Notes: a model not told the origin generated them from the sequence alone. A stretch of 29,999 nt of DNA from JAKORR01 sp964608495 (GCA_964608495.1 CAZSOQ010000034.1:1-29999); one strand, 5' to 3'; shown: positions 1 to 9,166, numbered from the stretch's first letter. Made by a program: numbers and translations.

Positions 1-1
1 G

Positions 2-46
2 CCGGCGACCGCGGGCCCCCCCGGCGACCGCGGGCCCCCCGGCGAC
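2..46. repeat. 19-bp GC-rich tandem repeat, about 2.4 copies
   Basis: The unit CCGGCGACCGCGGGCCCCC occurs at 2-20 and again at 21-39, and a third copy begins (CCGGCGAC at 39-46) before it decays. It lies downstream of the minus-strand UroD-like gene that ends at 113. The sequence is extremely GC-rich and can pair with itself in several ways, so slippage during replication is a sufficient explanation. The array may continue to the left of the window. Confidence 0.7.
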
Positions 47-112
47 GGCAGCTCCCCGGCGCCGGCCCCGCGGGAACGCAGGCACCTCCCCGCGCCGGCC
101 CTGCCTCCCGCC

Positions 113-1189
113 TCACGTCTCCATGATCCTCATGCACTCCTCCGCGTCCTCGCGGCTGGGGACGTGCATGGTGATCATGATGCCTTTGCTCTTCTCGCCG
201 AACTCGCGCTTGAGGGACTCGAGGTGTTCCTTGCCGGCCCAGATGTACAGCTTCTTGCCGGCGTCCAGGATGCGGTGGTACAGCGGCCACCACGTCTCAT
301 GCCAGGTGCCCGGCTCGCCCGCCCCCGGCGTCCACTGCACCATGCTGAGCCGCGGCACCTCGAGCAGGGCGTCCAGGTGCCTGACCGCGCCCGGCCCGTC
401 CCAGTGGTACATCGAGTAGCCCACGCGCTCGGTCATCTCCACGAGCACGGGCAGCATGAAGTCACGGAACATGCCGGGCGAAATGTTGGCCGAGATGTCG
501 CACTGCAGCTTGACCATGCGCCCGGGCGCCCACGCCCAGAAGACGCTGCCGCCTACCTCATCGCGGATCAGGTCGTACAGCACGTCGTAGTAGTGGAAGT
601 AGCGGTCCGTGATCTCGCGCAGGCAGGCGTGGACCCAGTCCGGGCGCTCGACCAGGTCCACCAGCAGGCGCTCGGTCCCGCGCATCGCCGCCAGGGTGTC
701 GAGACCCTCGATCAGGTCGGGGAACTGGTGCAGGAACTTCCCCCGGCTGCTCTGCAGGGTCTTGCGATGCGCGTCCAGGCAGAAGCGCCAGTAGAAGTTG
801 CCGGGGTCATACTCGAAGCGCGCGTCCTCGGGCGTCTCCATGCACCGCTTGAACCAGACCGTGTCGGGCATCTCGCGGCCCGTGCAGCCGAGGAACAGCG
901 CCAGCGAGTTCGGGCCGACGTCGCCGGGATTGGTGTAGGGCACGGCTTCGGCGAGGTAGTAGTTGTGGATGCACGACCGCAGGGCCAGGTTGACACGGTA
1001 GTCCAGGCTGCGGGTCGAGTAGTGGGTTACCCAGCCCTCCGGCTGGGGGAGGGCCTCGATGAGCTCGGCGGGCTCGGGGCGCGGAGCCGTGATCTGCATG
1101 GCGGGGCGACCGATGTCACCACCGTTCCACCAGGTAGTGAGACGGTCGCGGGCTTCCTCCCAGTCGGGGCGATAGAGCAGGCCGCTCAT
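113..1189 (-). CDS. Uroporphyrinogen decarboxylase (UroD) superfamily protein
   Basis: The product has 358 residues, starting at the ATG whose protein begins MSGLLYRPDWEEARDRL. The frame stays open to 1240, but the extra residues look like untranslated leader. The C-terminal part resembles the UroD TIM-barrel fold: a stretch reading YSMYHWDGPGAVRHLDALL followed by VQWTPGAG is typical of UroD-like proteins common in Planctomycetota and Armatimonadota, which are mostly of unknown substrate. The superfamily contains true HemE and corrinoid methyltransferases of the MtaA/CmuA type. This protein lacks the usual HemE N-terminal signature (RQAGR), so haem synthesis is unlikely. There is no signal peptide, so it is probably cytoplasmic. 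It lies 114 nt downstream of a B12-binding radical SAM gene on the same strand and may be co-transcribed with it. The reaction is unknown; a methyltransferase role is only a possibility. Confidence 0.75.
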   Translation of the reverse strand: MSGLLYRPDWEEARDRLTTWWNGGDIGRPAMQITAPRPEPAELIEALPQPEGWVTHYSTRSLDYRVNLALRSCIHNYYLAEAVPYTNPGDVGPNSLALFLGCTGREMPDTVWFKRCMETPEDARFEYDPGNFYWRFCLDAHRKTLQSSRGKFLHQFPDLIEGLDTLAAMRGTERLLVDLVERPDWVHACLREITDRYFHYYDVLYDLIRDEVGGSVFWAWAPGRMVKLQCDISANISPGMFRDFMLPVLVEMTERVGYSMYHWDGPGAVRHLDALLEVPRLSMVQWTPGAGEPGTWHETWWPLYHRILDAGKKLYIWAGKEHLESLKREFGEKSKGIMITMHVPSREDAEECMRIMET

Positions 1190-1303
1190 TGCCGTTTCCC
1201 ACCCTTTTGCCGGGCGTGATGTTGGGGCTCGGAAGGACAAGCGTACGCCCCAGGCCGATCCCCCGGCAACCGCGGCCTCGCGGGTGCGCTGTACCCACGG
1301 GCT

Positions 1304-2941
1304 TCAGCTCCGCCCTCCCACCGTCGCCGCCTCGTTGTACCGCCGCACGAACTGCTCCATCGGCGCCACCAGCCCCGCGGCGCACCAGGCCCGCGCCTGG
1401 TCACGAAACTCCCGCGGTCCCATCCCCGCCAGCTCCGCCATCAGCATATTGTCGTCGGGCACGTTCGTCAGAATCCCCTCCGCCTCCAGAGCCGCCGCGA
1501 ACCTGCCGGTGATCCGCGTGAACTCGCTGAAGCCCATGCCGTTCATTCGATAGGGAAGGGGCTTCCAGAAGCTCGGCGGGAACAGCAGCTTGAACTTGTA
1601 GTCCATGTTCTCCCGCATGTACGTATCCCTGTCCACCTCGAAGCCATACTCCTCCGCCTCCTTGAACCACCGCGTGCCCGGGAACAGGCCCGCGAACTGC
1701 ACGGGCACCGAGTCCGGCCGCAGCTCCAGGACCAGCCGAAGGCTCTCCGCGAGCGTCTCCTCGGTCTCGAAGGGCATCGGCACGATCATGCTGCAGACGA
1801 CCTTGATCCCCGCGGCCTTGGCGGCCCGCACGGTCTCGCGCACGGCCTCCAGCCGGATCGGCTTGCCCGCCGCGCGGCGGAGCAGCTCCTCGGACCCTGT
1901 TTCGAGGCCGAAGAACATCGAGTACAGCCCCGAGCGGCGCAGGACCTCGAAGTGGTCGGGAAGGCTGCTGCTGAAGTGCGCGAAGCTCGTGTACTGCACG
2001 TCCAGTCCGCGGTCCAGGATCCCCTGCGCGACCTCGGCCATCAGGCTCCCCGGCGTCGAGGAGCCGGCGAAGCGGAAGGTCCTGAAGCCGTACTCGCCGA
2101 CCATCGCCGCCATGTCCGCGACGATCCGGTCGGCCGAGCGCACCCGCAGGCGCCTGCCGCTCTCGTAGGGGTGAGTGCAGAAGGCGCAGCAGTAGGGGCA
2201 CCCTCGGCTGTCGTCTATCACGATCAGCTTCAGCTTCTGGTCCCCGGCCATCGCCGGGTAGACGCTCTCGTCGTAGGTCGCCCGGGGAATCTCGTCCAGG
2301 TCCACGGACGCGGGCGGCGTGGCATGGCCCTCCGCCGAGAACACGACGCCCGGCAGGTTCGCCAGCGACTTGCCTTCCGTGGCGTGGGCGACCAGGTCCA
2401 GGATCCGGTCCTCGGCTTCGCCCAGCACCACCGCATCGAAGGCCCCCGTGCGCTCGTAGATGAACCGCCCGCACCAGGTCGCGTGAGGCCCGCCCGCCAA
2501 GAGCTTCAGCGACGGGTACCGCTTGCGCAGTCTCTCGGCGATGGTCACCGAGCCCGTGAAGCCGTCGCCGTTCCACAGCTTGAGGCCGACCAGCGCGGGC
2601 TCCAGGTCCGCGACCTCGCGCTCCACCTCCTCGGCCACAGCCTGCACCTCGCGGGCCTGGTGGGCCTCGAGCTCGGCGTCCAGCCGCCCCAGCTCCTGCA
2701 CCAGCGACGGCCCCGGCGGCCCCTGGGCCGCGGCCAGCTCCTGCAGCACGGGCAGGGCCCGCCGCGACAGCTCCTCGGGGTACAGACGCCGCATGGTGTC
2801 GAGGGTCCCGAAGTCCAGGATGCGGACGCCGTGCCCGGCCTCTCGCAGCACCGCCGCCAGCAGCCCCAGCCCGTTGTCCGGGCACAGGCTGCTGGGCGTG
2901 TAGGGATACCCCGCATAGGTAACGAGGAGAACGTTAGCCAC
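1304..2941 (-). CDS. Cobalamin-binding-domain radical SAM protein
   Basis: The product has 545 residues. Translation starts at GTG, supported by AAGGAG 6-7 nt upstream. Residues 1-155 form a B12-binding-like Rossmann domain: NVLLVTYAGYP at the start, NGLGLLAAVLREAGH next, and LLAGGPHATW near its end. The DxHxxG motif that ligates cobalt from below is absent, as in many class B radical SAM enzymes. The radical SAM core follows with CPYCCAFC, in which Cys248, Cys252 and Cys255 form the CxxxCxxC [4Fe-4S] site. Further core landmarks are the FGLETGSEELL segment and a MIVPMPFET segment. The C-terminal ~120 residues are a family-specific tail. Radical SAM/B12 enzymes catalyse methylations, ring rearrangements or other radical chemistry, and the substrate cannot be read here. 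The UroD-like gene follows on the same strand. A TAGACT hexamer at 2994-2999 (minus strand) could be a -10 box, but no -35 partner is clear. Confidence 0.88.
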   Translation of the reverse strand: MANVLLVTYAGYPYTPSSLCPDNGLGLLAAVLREAGHGVRILDFGTLDTMRRLYPEELSRRALPVLQELAAAQGPPGPSLVQELGRLDAELEAHQAREVQAVAEEVEREVADLEPALVGLKLWNGDGFTGSVTIAERLRKRYPSLKLLAGGPHATWCGRFIYERTGAFDAVVLGEAEDRILDLVAHATEGKSLANLPGVVFSAEGHATPPASVDLDEIPRATYDESVYPAMAGDQKLKLIVIDDSRGCPYCCAFCTHPYESGRRLRVRSADRIVADMAAMVGEYGFRTFRFAGSSTPGSLMAEVAQGILDRGLDVQYTSFAHFSSSLPDHFEVLRRSGLYSMFFGLETGSEELLRRAAGKPIRLEAVRETVRAAKAAGIKVVCSMIVPMPFETEETLAESLRLVLELRPDSVPVQFAGLFPGTRWFKEAEEYGFEVDRDTYMRENMDYKFKLLFPPSFWKPLPYRMNGMGFSEFTRITGRFAAALEAEGILTNVPDDNMLMAELAGMGPREFRDQARAWCAAGLVAPMEQFVRRYNEAATVGGRS

Positions 2942-3105
2942 GGTGGTCTCCTTCGTGTGGGCGAGCTAGGGCCGTGCGACCCGGCCCCGAGCCAGTCTAC
3001 CAGATGGCCGGCCGCCACGACACCGGCGGAGCGGCCCCGACAGGAATCCCCTGCCGCCGCGGTGAATCCGTCCCCGGCGACCGGCTCGGCGCCTACCGGC
3101 CGGCA

Positions 3106-3115
3106 GGGAGGAAGG
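3106..3115 (+). promoter_or_regulatory. Ribosome binding site fixing the GTG start of the GH42-like gene
   Basis: GGGAGGAAGG ends 5 nt before GTG at 3121. The frame is open back to an ATG at 2974, but residues encoded before 3121 are not signal-like. The residues after the GTG (NRSALSAACLALAMAALALG) form a clear signal peptide, so the GTG is the likely start. Confidence 0.75.
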
Positions 3116-3120
3116 CCCCC

Positions 3121-6100
3121 GTGAATCGAAGCGCACTCTCGGCCGCGTGCCTGGCCCTGGCCATGGCCGCGCTCGCCCTCGGCGATGGCGCCGACGTCGT
3201 CTTTGAGGACACCTTCGACGCGACGGCCCTCGGCCCGTCCTGGCAGCGCGTGGCCGGCGACTGGAGCATCGTCAACGGCGAGCTAACCAACGCCGCGCCC
3301 CGCTCCGGCACCGTGATCGCCGGCGGGCGCGACTGGGCCGATTACACCCTCGTGGTGACGCTGACCACCCAGCGCCCCGGCCCCAAGCCCTGGAGCGTGG
3401 CGAGGGTGCTGTTCAGGTACACCGACCCCGGCAACTATTACTATGTCCTGCTGCATACCTCCCGCAGGCTGGAGCTGGGCAGGGAATACGGGGGCGCCCA
3501 CCAGCCCGGCCTGGCCGTGGTGGAGGACGTCGCGGACCCCCTCCAGCCGCACCGTCTGCGGGCCGCCCTGGAGGGCCCGCGCGTGCGCATCTGGGTGGAC
3601 GACCGCCCTGTGGTGGACTTCACGGACGATTTGCCCCTGGCCGGCGGCAAGGTGGGCCTGGATGCCTTCCAGGACGCGGTGGTGCGCTTCGACGACGTGC
3701 GCGTCATCAGCCCGACCATCGCCCGGGCGAAACAGGAGGCGCAGGCAATGGCCACGGAGGCCCTCGCGAAGCTCAACTACCGGCCCTCCGAGCAGGGCAA
3801 CATCGCGATCTTCAGGGACCCGCATGTCCCGATCAGGGACAGCGCTCCCTCCGACCCCGAGTATCTGGGGCGGTTGCTTCAGTCCGCGGGCTACGGGGTG
3901 ACCTACGTCCAGGCGGGGGATCTGGGCAGCGATCTGGTGCTTGCCCGCGCCAACTTCGACCTCGTCATCCTCCCCTACGGCTCGGCCTTCCCGGCCGAGG
4001 CCATCCCCGCCTTCACCCAGTTCCTGAAGAGTGGCGGCGGCCTCATCACCCTGGGCGGCTACTTCGCCGACCACCTCTACCGCGCGGACGGCGAGGCCGA
4101 GGACGGCAATCTGCTCGCCAATCCGGGCTTCGAGGCGGGTATCACACCGTGGCAGTTGCCCAGCCCCGGCGCCCTGGGCCTCGAGGCCGGCGACACCTCC
4201 GACCAGGCCCGCTCGGGCGCCAGATCCGCCTTCCTGCGCCTGCCGCGGGGCTCCCAGATCGCCTTTCACAGCCTGCTGCAGCGCGTGGAGGGCCTGGCCC
4301 CGGGCACTGCCCTCGTCGCCGAGGCCTGGATCAGGACCGACCAGGTCACCGACGGCGCCGGCGCCTACCTTGCCATCAACTACTTCCGCGACGACGGCGA
4401 GCGCATCAAGTGGGACCAGTCGCCGGCCGTCACGGGCACGAGCGCCTGGCGCCAGGTCACCGCCCGGGGCGAGGTGCCCCCGGGCTGCGCCTACGCGACG
4501 GTCAACCTGCTCCTCCATGGCTACGGCACGGCCTGGTTCGGTGATGCGCTCCTGCGCCCGGCCGTCGGCGGCCTCGCCTGCCTCAACACTCGCGAGGGCG
4601 ACATCCACGGCCCGGGCAACTCCCTGAGGGTCAGCCCCGACCAGATCGGCCTCTTCGACCCGGGCTACCGCCTCGAGGAGGTCGTCGAGCTTCGCCCGAG
4701 CGCGGGCCAGAGCATCGCAGACCCGGGCTTCACCTTGAAGGCCGACCTGCAGGGCTACTCGGCCTCGGGCGTGTTCGTCGGTAACGGCAACCCTGTCCGG
4801 GCGGAGACCTACGCCCGCGTCGTGCCGCTGCTCGACGCCTTCGACGCGGTGGGCCGCCGCCGGGGCGCCGCCGGGGTCCTCGTGCGCAACCACCGCGGGC
4901 CCTACGCGGGCTCCGACTGGGCGGCCTTCGGCGTCAACAACCGCGACCTCTTCGCGCCCGACGTCTCCGGAAGCGGCGAGACCCTCCTCGGCCTGGTCGC
5001 CGAGATGACCCGCGGCACCTTCCTGGCTGAGGTCCATCCCGGCTACGCCTGCTACCGGCAGGGGGAGGAGGTGGCGCTAATCGCCTCGGTCGCCAACCAC
5101 GGCAGACGGGCCCGTGCCGCCGAGGTAAGGCTCCGCGTGTCCGCGGGCCGCGACGAGACGCGCGTCGCCCACGAGGCGACCGTGCCCTGCGAGCTTCCTC
5201 CCGGCGGCCGGCGCGAGGTGAGCGTCTCCTGGGCGCCCGAGCGGTTTGCCGAGGACTTCTACACGGTGCGGGCCGAGCTGCTGCTGGACGGCGTCCCGAC
5301 CGACCGGCTGGACAACGCCTTCGTGGTCTGGAACGAGGACGCCCTGCAGGCCGGGCCGCGCCTGGCGGCGGGCAACGGGTATCTCACGCGCAACGGCCGG
5401 GCCACCTTCCTCTGCGGCACCGGCGACGCGGGCTATCCCTACTACGCCCAGAGCGAGAATCCCCTCGTGTGGGACGACCAGTTCCGGCTCATGCGCGACC
5501 TGGGGCTCCTGTACTACCGCTGCATGCACTTTTTCACTGCCTACCCCTCGGCCAAGCCCCTCGAGACCCTGGACGACCTGCCCCAGGAGCAACTGCGCCG
5601 CCTCGACGCCCTCGTCTATCTGGCCCACAGGCACGGGCTCGGGTTCCTCTTCGTGAACAACGTCGGGCTACAGCTCGCGCGCGACGACCCCGAGGACCTG
5701 GCCGGCCGGCAGAGGGCGCTGCGCCTGCTCGCGCGGCGCTACGCCAACGCCCGCGGCGTCATGTTCAACATGGACCACCAGGAGTTCATCAGGGCCACCG
5801 ACCCGGCCGCGCACACCGCCTTCCGGCGGTTCCTCGAGCGCAAGTACCCCAGCTTCGCGGCCTTCGCGCAGGCCTGGGGACTACCGGCCGACGGCTCCTT
5901 CGACGAGGTCAAGCTCGACGAGGGCGCGGCCCGCAAGGCGCCCTGGAACAGCGCCCTCAGCCTGGACACCGCCGAGTTCCTGTACTCCTACCGGGAGGCC
6001 TGGCGCCGCAACGCCGCCGAGGCGATCCATGAGGGCAATCGCGACACGGTCTTCGACCAGGACTTCAGCCTCTACTGGCTCCCCGACTTCCCCTGGCCTG

Positions 6101-7650
6101 CCCCCGACACGGCCGAGCGCCTGGACATGGTGAGCTGCCACTTCTACGGCGCCGCCGACCGCTTCCCCCTGCAGAACAAGCGCGCCGACCTGCAGGTCCT
6201 TGGCAAGCCGGTCGGGCAGACCGAGTTCGGCATCCTGACCCACCCAGCCTGGCGGGGGCACCAGGACGCCCGCCTGGACCACGACTCGGCCGACGCCTTC
6301 TTCATGATGGCCGGCCACTACTGCCTGGGCCTGGGCACCACCATGATGAGCAACTGGAACTGGAAGGAGATGAAGGAGTGCATCTTCCCGTGGGCCATCG
6401 CCTACCACGACCTGGCGCCCAAGCCCCACCTGCTGGCCTACCGCAACATGGCCCTGCTCTTCAACAGCTTCAGCCCCCGCTACACCTACCCCGAGGCCTA
6501 CGTCGTGGTCCCCTCCTCGCATCTCCTGACCGGCAAGGGCCACGAGGTGGACGCGGCCCTTCGCGACTGCATCGGCCGCCTGCTCTCCTGCCACGTCCGG
6601 TTCGGGCTGATCGACGAGCGCTACCTGGACCGCCTGCCCGCCGAGGCCAGGGCCCTGTTCTACCCGATCCCCTTCTGCCCGCCCGACGCCACCGTCCAGG
6701 CCCTCGAAGCCTTCGTGCGGCGGGGCGGCGCGCTGTACTTCAGCGGTGACATCTCCTTCGACGAGAGCAAGCAGCGCACCCGCACCGACAGGCTCGAGAG
6801 GCTGGCGGGCGCGCGCTTCCAGGCCGAGAACTACCCCCATCTGGACGTGCCGCGCGACAGGAAGGGCGTACCTGCCCTGCGCACCGAGCCTCGCGGCGCG
6901 CAGGTCCTGGTGGACTCGCCCGACGGCCCGGCGGTGCTCCACCACCACTTGGGCGAGGGCCACGTCGTCTACTCCGCCGACCCCATCGAGTGCTACGCGG
7001 GCGACTGGAGCCTGCCGGCTGCGGCCGTCGCCGCGTGGCCGGGTGTGCCCGCGAACCGCTACGACCTCACGCTCAGCCTCGGCGGCGCGGCGCGCATCGC
7101 GCTGGACCCGCCGGCCCCCGACGTGCACGCCTTCTCCCTGGCAACCGACGCCGGAGGCACGGTCTACGTGCTGTTCAACACGAGCGCCGAGGGCCGGGAC
7201 CTTACGCTGAGCCACGGCGGCCGCAAGCTCGCGCTCTCCCTGGCCTCGCACCGACCGGCCCTGGCGCACTTCGGCCCGGCCGGGAAGCTGCTGGCGATCG
7301 AGGCCCAGGACGGGGCGTTGCTCGACGGCAAGCCCCTCTGGCGCGGCGAGGGGCACTTCATCGTCCTCAGCCTCGACGGCGTCGGGCTGGACGCCGGCCC
7401 CACGCGGCTGCTGGCCATGGCCATCGGCGAAGGGAAGGCGGCCCTGTCCTGCGCGGGAGGAATCGCCGACCCCGTCGTTCAGTATGGCGAGTTCAGGGAC
7501 GGGCGCTGGCACACCCTGCGGACGGAGGTCGCCGAGGCCGGGCAGGTGTCGGTGTCAGCCGCGGGCCCGTTACGCTCGGCCCTGGCGCTGGTGTGTGGCA
7601 GGGGCGCGGCCGACGAGGTGGCTGCTGGCGTCACGCCCGTGACGCCGTGA
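3121..7650 (+). CDS. Secreted multidomain GH42-like glycoside hydrolase
   Basis: The product has 1,509 residues with an N-terminal Sec signal peptide (about 1-22). Domains, by residue: ~26-197, a concanavalin-like domain of the DUF1080 type; ~227-321, a ThuA/glutamine-amidotransferase-like Rossmann domain apparently interrupted by a jelly-roll carbohydrate-binding-like domain at ~330-480 (NLLANPGFEAG start); ~634-737, a CARDB-like beta-sandwich; ~747-1120, a TIM barrel resembling GH42; ~1124-1287, an amidotransferase-like domain like the GH42 trimerisation domain; and a C-terminal beta-sandwich. In the barrel, VMFNMDHQEFI followed by FRRFLERKYPSF and AWGLP aligns with the GH42 acid/base region (usually NEY), making Glu888 the candidate acid/base. 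QTEFG places a candidate nucleophile at Glu1035. It probably acts on beta-galactosides or related glycans outside the cytoplasm. The substrate is not readable, and catalytic assignments rest on alignment by eye. Confidence 0.8.
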   Translation: MNRSALSAACLALAMAALALGDGADVVFEDTFDATALGPSWQRVAGDWSIVNGELTNAAPRSGTVIAGGRDWADYTLVVTLTTQRPGPKPWSVARVLFRYTDPGNYYYVLLHTSRRLELGREYGGAHQPGLAVVEDVADPLQPHRLRAALEGPRVRIWVDDRPVVDFTDDLPLAGGKVGLDAFQDAVVRFDDVRVISPTIARAKQEAQAMATEALAKLNYRPSEQGNIAIFRDPHVPIRDSAPSDPEYLGRLLQSAGYGVTYVQAGDLGSDLVLARANFDLVILPYGSAFPAEAIPAFTQFLKSGGGLITLGGYFADHLYRADGEAEDGNLLANPGFEAGITPWQLPSPGALGLEAGDTSDQARSGARSAFLRLPRGSQIAFHSLLQRVEGLAPGTALVAEAWIRTDQVTDGAGAYLAINYFRDDGERIKWDQSPAVTGTSAWRQVTARGEVPPGCAYATVNLLLHGYGTAWFGDALLRPAVGGLACLNTREGDIHGPGNSLRVSPDQIGLFDPGYRLEEVVELRPSAGQSIADPGFTLKADLQGYSASGVFVGNGNPVRAETYARVVPLLDAFDAVGRRRGAAGVLVRNHRGPYAGSDWAAFGVNNRDLFAPDVSGSGETLLGLVAEMTRGTFLAEVHPGYACYRQGEEVALIASVANHGRRARAAEVRLRVSAGRDETRVAHEATVPCELPPGGRREVSVSWAPERFAEDFYTVRAELLLDGVPTDRLDNAFVVWNEDALQAGPRLAAGNGYLTRNGRATFLCGTGDAGYPYYAQSENPLVWDDQFRLMRDLGLLYYRCMHFFTAYPSAKPLETLDDLPQEQLRRLDALVYLAHRHGLGFLFVNNVGLQLARDDPEDLAGRQRALRLLARRYANARGVMFNMDHQEFIRATDPAAHTAFRRFLERKYPSFAAFAQAWGLPADGSFDEVKLDEGAARKAPWNSALSLDTAEFLYSYREAWRRNAAEAIHEGNRDTVFDQDFSLYWLPDFPWPAPDTAERLDMVSCHFYGAADRFPLQNKRADLQVLGKPVGQTEFGILTHPAWRGHQDARLDHDSADAFFMMAGHYCLGLGTTMMSNWNWKEMKECIFPWAIAYHDLAPKPHLLAYRNMALLFNSFSPRYTYPEAYVVVPSSHLLTGKGHEVDAALRDCIGRLLSCHVRFGLIDERYLDRLPAEARALFYPIPFCPPDATVQALEAFVRRGGALYFSGDISFDESKQRTRTDRLERLAGARFQAENYPHLDVPRDRKGVPALRTEPRGAQVLVDSPDGPAVLHHHLGEGHVVYSADPIECYAGDWSLPAAAVAAWPGVPANRYDLTLSLGGAARIALDPPAPDVHAFSLATDAGGTVYVLFNTSAEGRDLTLSHGGRKLALSLASHRPALAHFGPAGKLLAIEAQDGALLDGKPLWRGEGHFIVLSLDGVGLDAGPTRLLAMAIGEGKAALSCAGGIADPVVQYGEFRDGRWHTLRTEVAEAGQVSVSAAGPLRSALALVCGRGAADEVAAGVTPVTP

Positions 7651-7688
7651 CGCTGCGCGTACCACGGCGCGCCAATCCGGGCTCGCAC

Positions 7689-9035
7689 CTACCGGTCCTG
7701 CAGCTTCCTCGCCGTCGCCACCGAGCCGATCCGCCGGTCCAGGCCGATCTTGTGCTGCAGAATCGGGTCGGGCTTCCCCGTCTGCTCCAGCCGCATCCCC
7801 ACCCAGTCCTTCATCCGCTTGCGCAGCGCTCGGCACAGGTCCGGCTCGGCGTCGGCCAGGTTGTGCAGCTCGCCCGGGTCGTTCACCAGGTCGTACAGCT
7901 CGTACTTGGGCTTGTTGTGAAAGTCCGGCTCGAGCGCCTCGAAGTACTTCCAGTGCGGCGTGCGCCAGCCCCGCTTGCGCATCCACGTGCACTCCGTGAT
8001 ATAGAACTCGCTCCGCAGGGCGTCCTTGTCGCCGCACACCACCGGCACGGCGCTCACGCCGTCGAGGCCCAGGCCCTTGCGCTGCCGCTCGAACCCCATC
8101 AGGTCCAGGATCGTGGGCACCAGGTCCTCCTGCAGCGTGCAGCCCGTCACGCGCTTGCCCTCCGGCACCAGCCCCGGCCGCCAGAAGATCAGCGGGATGT
8201 GCAGCGTCTGGTCGTACAGGCCGTGGTGGTCGAAGAAGCAGTCGTGGTCGTAGAGCGTCTCGCCGTGGTCCGAGGTGTACACGATCAGCGTGTTGTCCAG
8301 CACGCCCAGGTCCTCCAGGCGCTGGAAGAGCACCTGCTGGCAGGCGTCCATGTAGGCTACCTCGCCGTCGTAGGACGCGATGGCCCAGTCGGCGTCGGTC
8401 ACGCCCGGCGGCATCCACGACCGGAAGAAGTCCGCGAAGGGCGCGAAGTCGAACACCGGCCGCATCGTCTTCTTCCGCCGGTCGCAGGGGTCCTTGGTGT
8501 AGAACATCGTGTCAAAGGGCGGCGGGGGCAGGTAGGGCGAGTGGGGTTCCAGGTGGCGCAGGAACAGGAAGAAGGGCTTGTCGTCCCGCGCCATGTCATC
8601 GAGGATCGGGATGGTGACCTCATTGAGATTCTCGGCCTTGCGCAGCGGCCGATCCTCCCAGGCCCCCCAGCTCTCGAAGCCGGCATACTGGTCGAAGCCT
8701 CGGTAGAATCCGCCGAACCCCACGCACGCCGACCGATAGCCCTGCCGCTTCAGCACTTCCGGCAGCGTCGGGTTCTCCTCGGGCAGTGGCCCGAGGGGCG
8801 TCAGGCTCACCATGCCCGTGGACATGACGTCCAGGCCGGTGAGCATCGAGCAATAGGCGGGCGTCGTGGGGATGTAGGCGCTGTAGGCGTGCTCGACCAG
8901 CGTGCCTTCCTCGGCCAGCCGGTCGGCGAAGGTGGCTGTGGTGCGCCGCGGGTAGCCGTAGCAGCTCATATGGTCGGCGCGCAGGCTGTCTATGGCGAAC
9001 ATCACGAGGTTGAGCTTGTCCGATTTGCTGGCCAT
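7689..9035 (-). CDS. Sulfatase-fold (alkaline phosphatase superfamily) hydrolase with Thr at the nucleophile position
   Basis: The product has 448 residues. The ATG start is backed by AAGGAG 7 nt upstream; the frame extends upstream to 9110 but the added residues are low-complexity. Sulfatase-fold landmarks are present: Asp16 in FAIDSLRADHMSCYGYP, His165 in LEPHSPY, Asp256-His257 in YTSDHGE, and a C-terminal YELYDLVNDPGELHNLAD segment typical of the family. The C/S-x-P-x-R formylglycine signature is replaced by Thr57-Thr58-Pro59-Ala60-Tyr61 (TTPAYCSMLTG). The enzyme therefore cannot carry formylglycine at that site and may use Thr57 directly, as nucleotide pyrophosphatases and phosphoethanolamine transferases of the same superfamily do. 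No signal peptide is visible. Possible activities include phosphodiester, phosphonate or sulfate ester cleavage. It converges on the GH42-like gene, whose stop codon is 38 nt away. Confidence 0.85.
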   Translation of the reverse strand: MASKSDKLNLVMFAIDSLRADHMSCYGYPRRTTATFADRLAEEGTLVEHAYSAYIPTTPAYCSMLTGLDVMSTGMVSLTPLGPLPEENPTLPEVLKRQGYRSACVGFGGFYRGFDQYAGFESWGAWEDRPLRKAENLNEVTIPILDDMARDDKPFFLFLRHLEPHSPYLPPPPFDTMFYTKDPCDRRKKTMRPVFDFAPFADFFRSWMPPGVTDADWAIASYDGEVAYMDACQQVLFQRLEDLGVLDNTLIVYTSDHGETLYDHDCFFDHHGLYDQTLHIPLIFWRPGLVPEGKRVTGCTLQEDLVPTILDLMGFERQRKGLGLDGVSAVPVVCGDKDALRSEFYITECTWMRKRGWRTPHWKYFEALEPDFHNKPKYELYDLVNDPGELHNLADAEPDLCRALRKRMKDWVGMRLEQTGKPDPILQHKIGLDRRIGSVATARKLQDR

Positions 9036-9166
9036 GTCGGGGCTCCTTGGTTCGCGGGCTAGGCCGGGGGAGGCCCCCGGTTTAGGCGGGGGTTCGCTGG
9101 CCGGGGGCAAGGCCCTTCCCTTCCGTCCCCCTTTAGGGCGGGGCAGTGGTCTGGACTGCGATGATC

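Noticed and set aside
164..1219. Long open frame antisense to the UroD-like gene
   Set aside because: It is a shadow frame produced by GC-rich codons. The protein is rich in Arg, Gly, Ala and His, has no family features, and lies wholly opposite a convincing gene. The same applies to frames at 5881-7512, 9684-11930, 15679-16956, 20210-22141 and 22562-24139.
1287..1316. Possible further REP-like palindrome at the end of the radical SAM gene
   Set aside because: GGGCTTCAGCTCC has the right centre, but the arms do not pair beyond GCT/AGC and it overlaps the stop codon, so chance or a decayed copy cannot be separated.
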